5,357 bases of DNA from Malacoplasma sp. GTDB taxonomy: Bacteria > Bacillota_I > Bacilli_A > Mycoplasmatales > Mycoplasmoidaceae. The notes beneath the pieces were generated by a model that saw nothing but the letters and a program-made list of their open reading frames with translations, made no database searches and was not told the DNA's origin. Below, piece by piece: positions 5,048 to 5,357 of the stretch. The position numbers and the translations under genes are program-made. Position 1 is the stretch's first letter; each line of letters starts with the position of its first letter. Location: contig JARHZT010000049.1 in the NCBI GenBank assembly GCA_029258015.1, positions 1-5,357 on the forward strand, read 5' to 3'.

Positions 5048-5357
5048 ATGAATATAGACCAATTGATGCAGTTATGAAAAGAACAATTTCAGATAAAAAA
5101 TATTGATGAAATTAAGTCAAAAATACTTATATATAAGGATTTTTTGCAATCTGAAAATAAAAAATATAACTTAACAAGATTAGATAAAGAAGAAATAATT
5201 TACAGAGAATATTTTTATCATTCAGTCATCAATTTTAATTATGAAATGCTATCTAAACCTAATTTAAATTTATTAGATATAGGTAGTGGTTCTGGAATTC
5301 CTGGAGTTATTTTAAAAATATTGTTTGATGACATAAATCTATACATTGTAGAATCAA
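5048..5357 (+). CDS. rsmG: 16S rRNA 7-methylguanosine methyltransferase RsmG (GidB), 5' part
   Basis: SAM-dependent methyltransferase making m7G at position 527 (E. coli numbering) of 16S rRNA in the small subunit. 103 codons are visible before the window ends, roughly the first half of a 200-240 residue enzyme. Supporting motifs: YNLT (40-43), the family's N-terminal signature; a following acidic/helical stretch with HS in the place of the usual H-x-x-DS; the SAM-binding glycine loop LDIGSGSGIPG (76-86); and VES at the end of the visible part, the acidic residue expected to bind the ribose of SAM. One in-frame TGA (5075, residue 10) is read as Trp. The start follows the mnmG stop by 2 bases, with AAAGG 9 bases upstream inside the end of mnmG, indicating a coupled operon. 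The DS of the usual motif appears as YHS, a small departure. Confidence 0.93.

Noticed and set aside
1..5357. CRISPR array or insertion sequence
   Set aside because: No regularly spaced repeats and no transposase-like frame are present; the one inverted repeat lacks a transposase between its arms.

Overview
The window comes from an AT-rich bacterium that reads TGA as tryptophan (genetic code 4). Reading TGA as Trp is the only way to keep the second membrane-protein gene, mnmG and rsmG intact. It also places the expected family residues on both sides of every TGA. Together with very AT-rich intergenic DNA and compact genes all on one strand, this points to a mollicute. A Spiroplasma/Entomoplasma/Mesoplasma-type organism is my best guess, but the genus is inference.

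Layout, all confident genes on the + strand: (1) 1-843, nucleotide metabolism: the 3' end of a dihydrofolate reductase gene, then a complete dUTPase gene with a good ribosome binding site. Both enzymes serve thymidylate supply: dUTPase makes dUMP, and DHFR regenerates the folate used by thymidylate synthase. (2) 844-1438, about 595 bases without a convincing gene. It holds a strong-looking promoter just after dut, an 11-bp inverted repeat with a nested competing hairpin, a 31-base imperfect inverted repeat, a sharp switch from G-without-C to C-without-G on the top strand, a doubtful 21-codon minus-strand micro-ORF, and a clear intrinsic terminator at 1364-1391. (3) 1475-3090, two tandem, related membrane proteins with the same plan: N-terminal membrane helix, long helical/coiled-coil outer part, second membrane helix, and a basic cytoplasmic tail with a shared motif. 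They are 2 bases apart with a promoter in front and a terminator whose stem begins inside the second stop codon, so they look like a self-contained two-gene operon. (4) 3118-5357, promoter, complete mnmG (tRNA wobble-uridine modification) and, 2 bases later, the 5' part of rsmG (16S rRNA methyltransferase), the classic gidA-gidB pair.

Functionally the window joins DNA-precursor housekeeping, an unnamed pair of surface or envelope proteins, and an RNA-modification operon. All eight Trp codons I can find are TGA and none is TGG. MnmG probably modifies the wobble base of the tRNA that reads TGA, so its own translation may depend on its product. The least explained parts are the 595-base noncoding element and the paired membrane proteins; neither can be given a function from the sequence alone.
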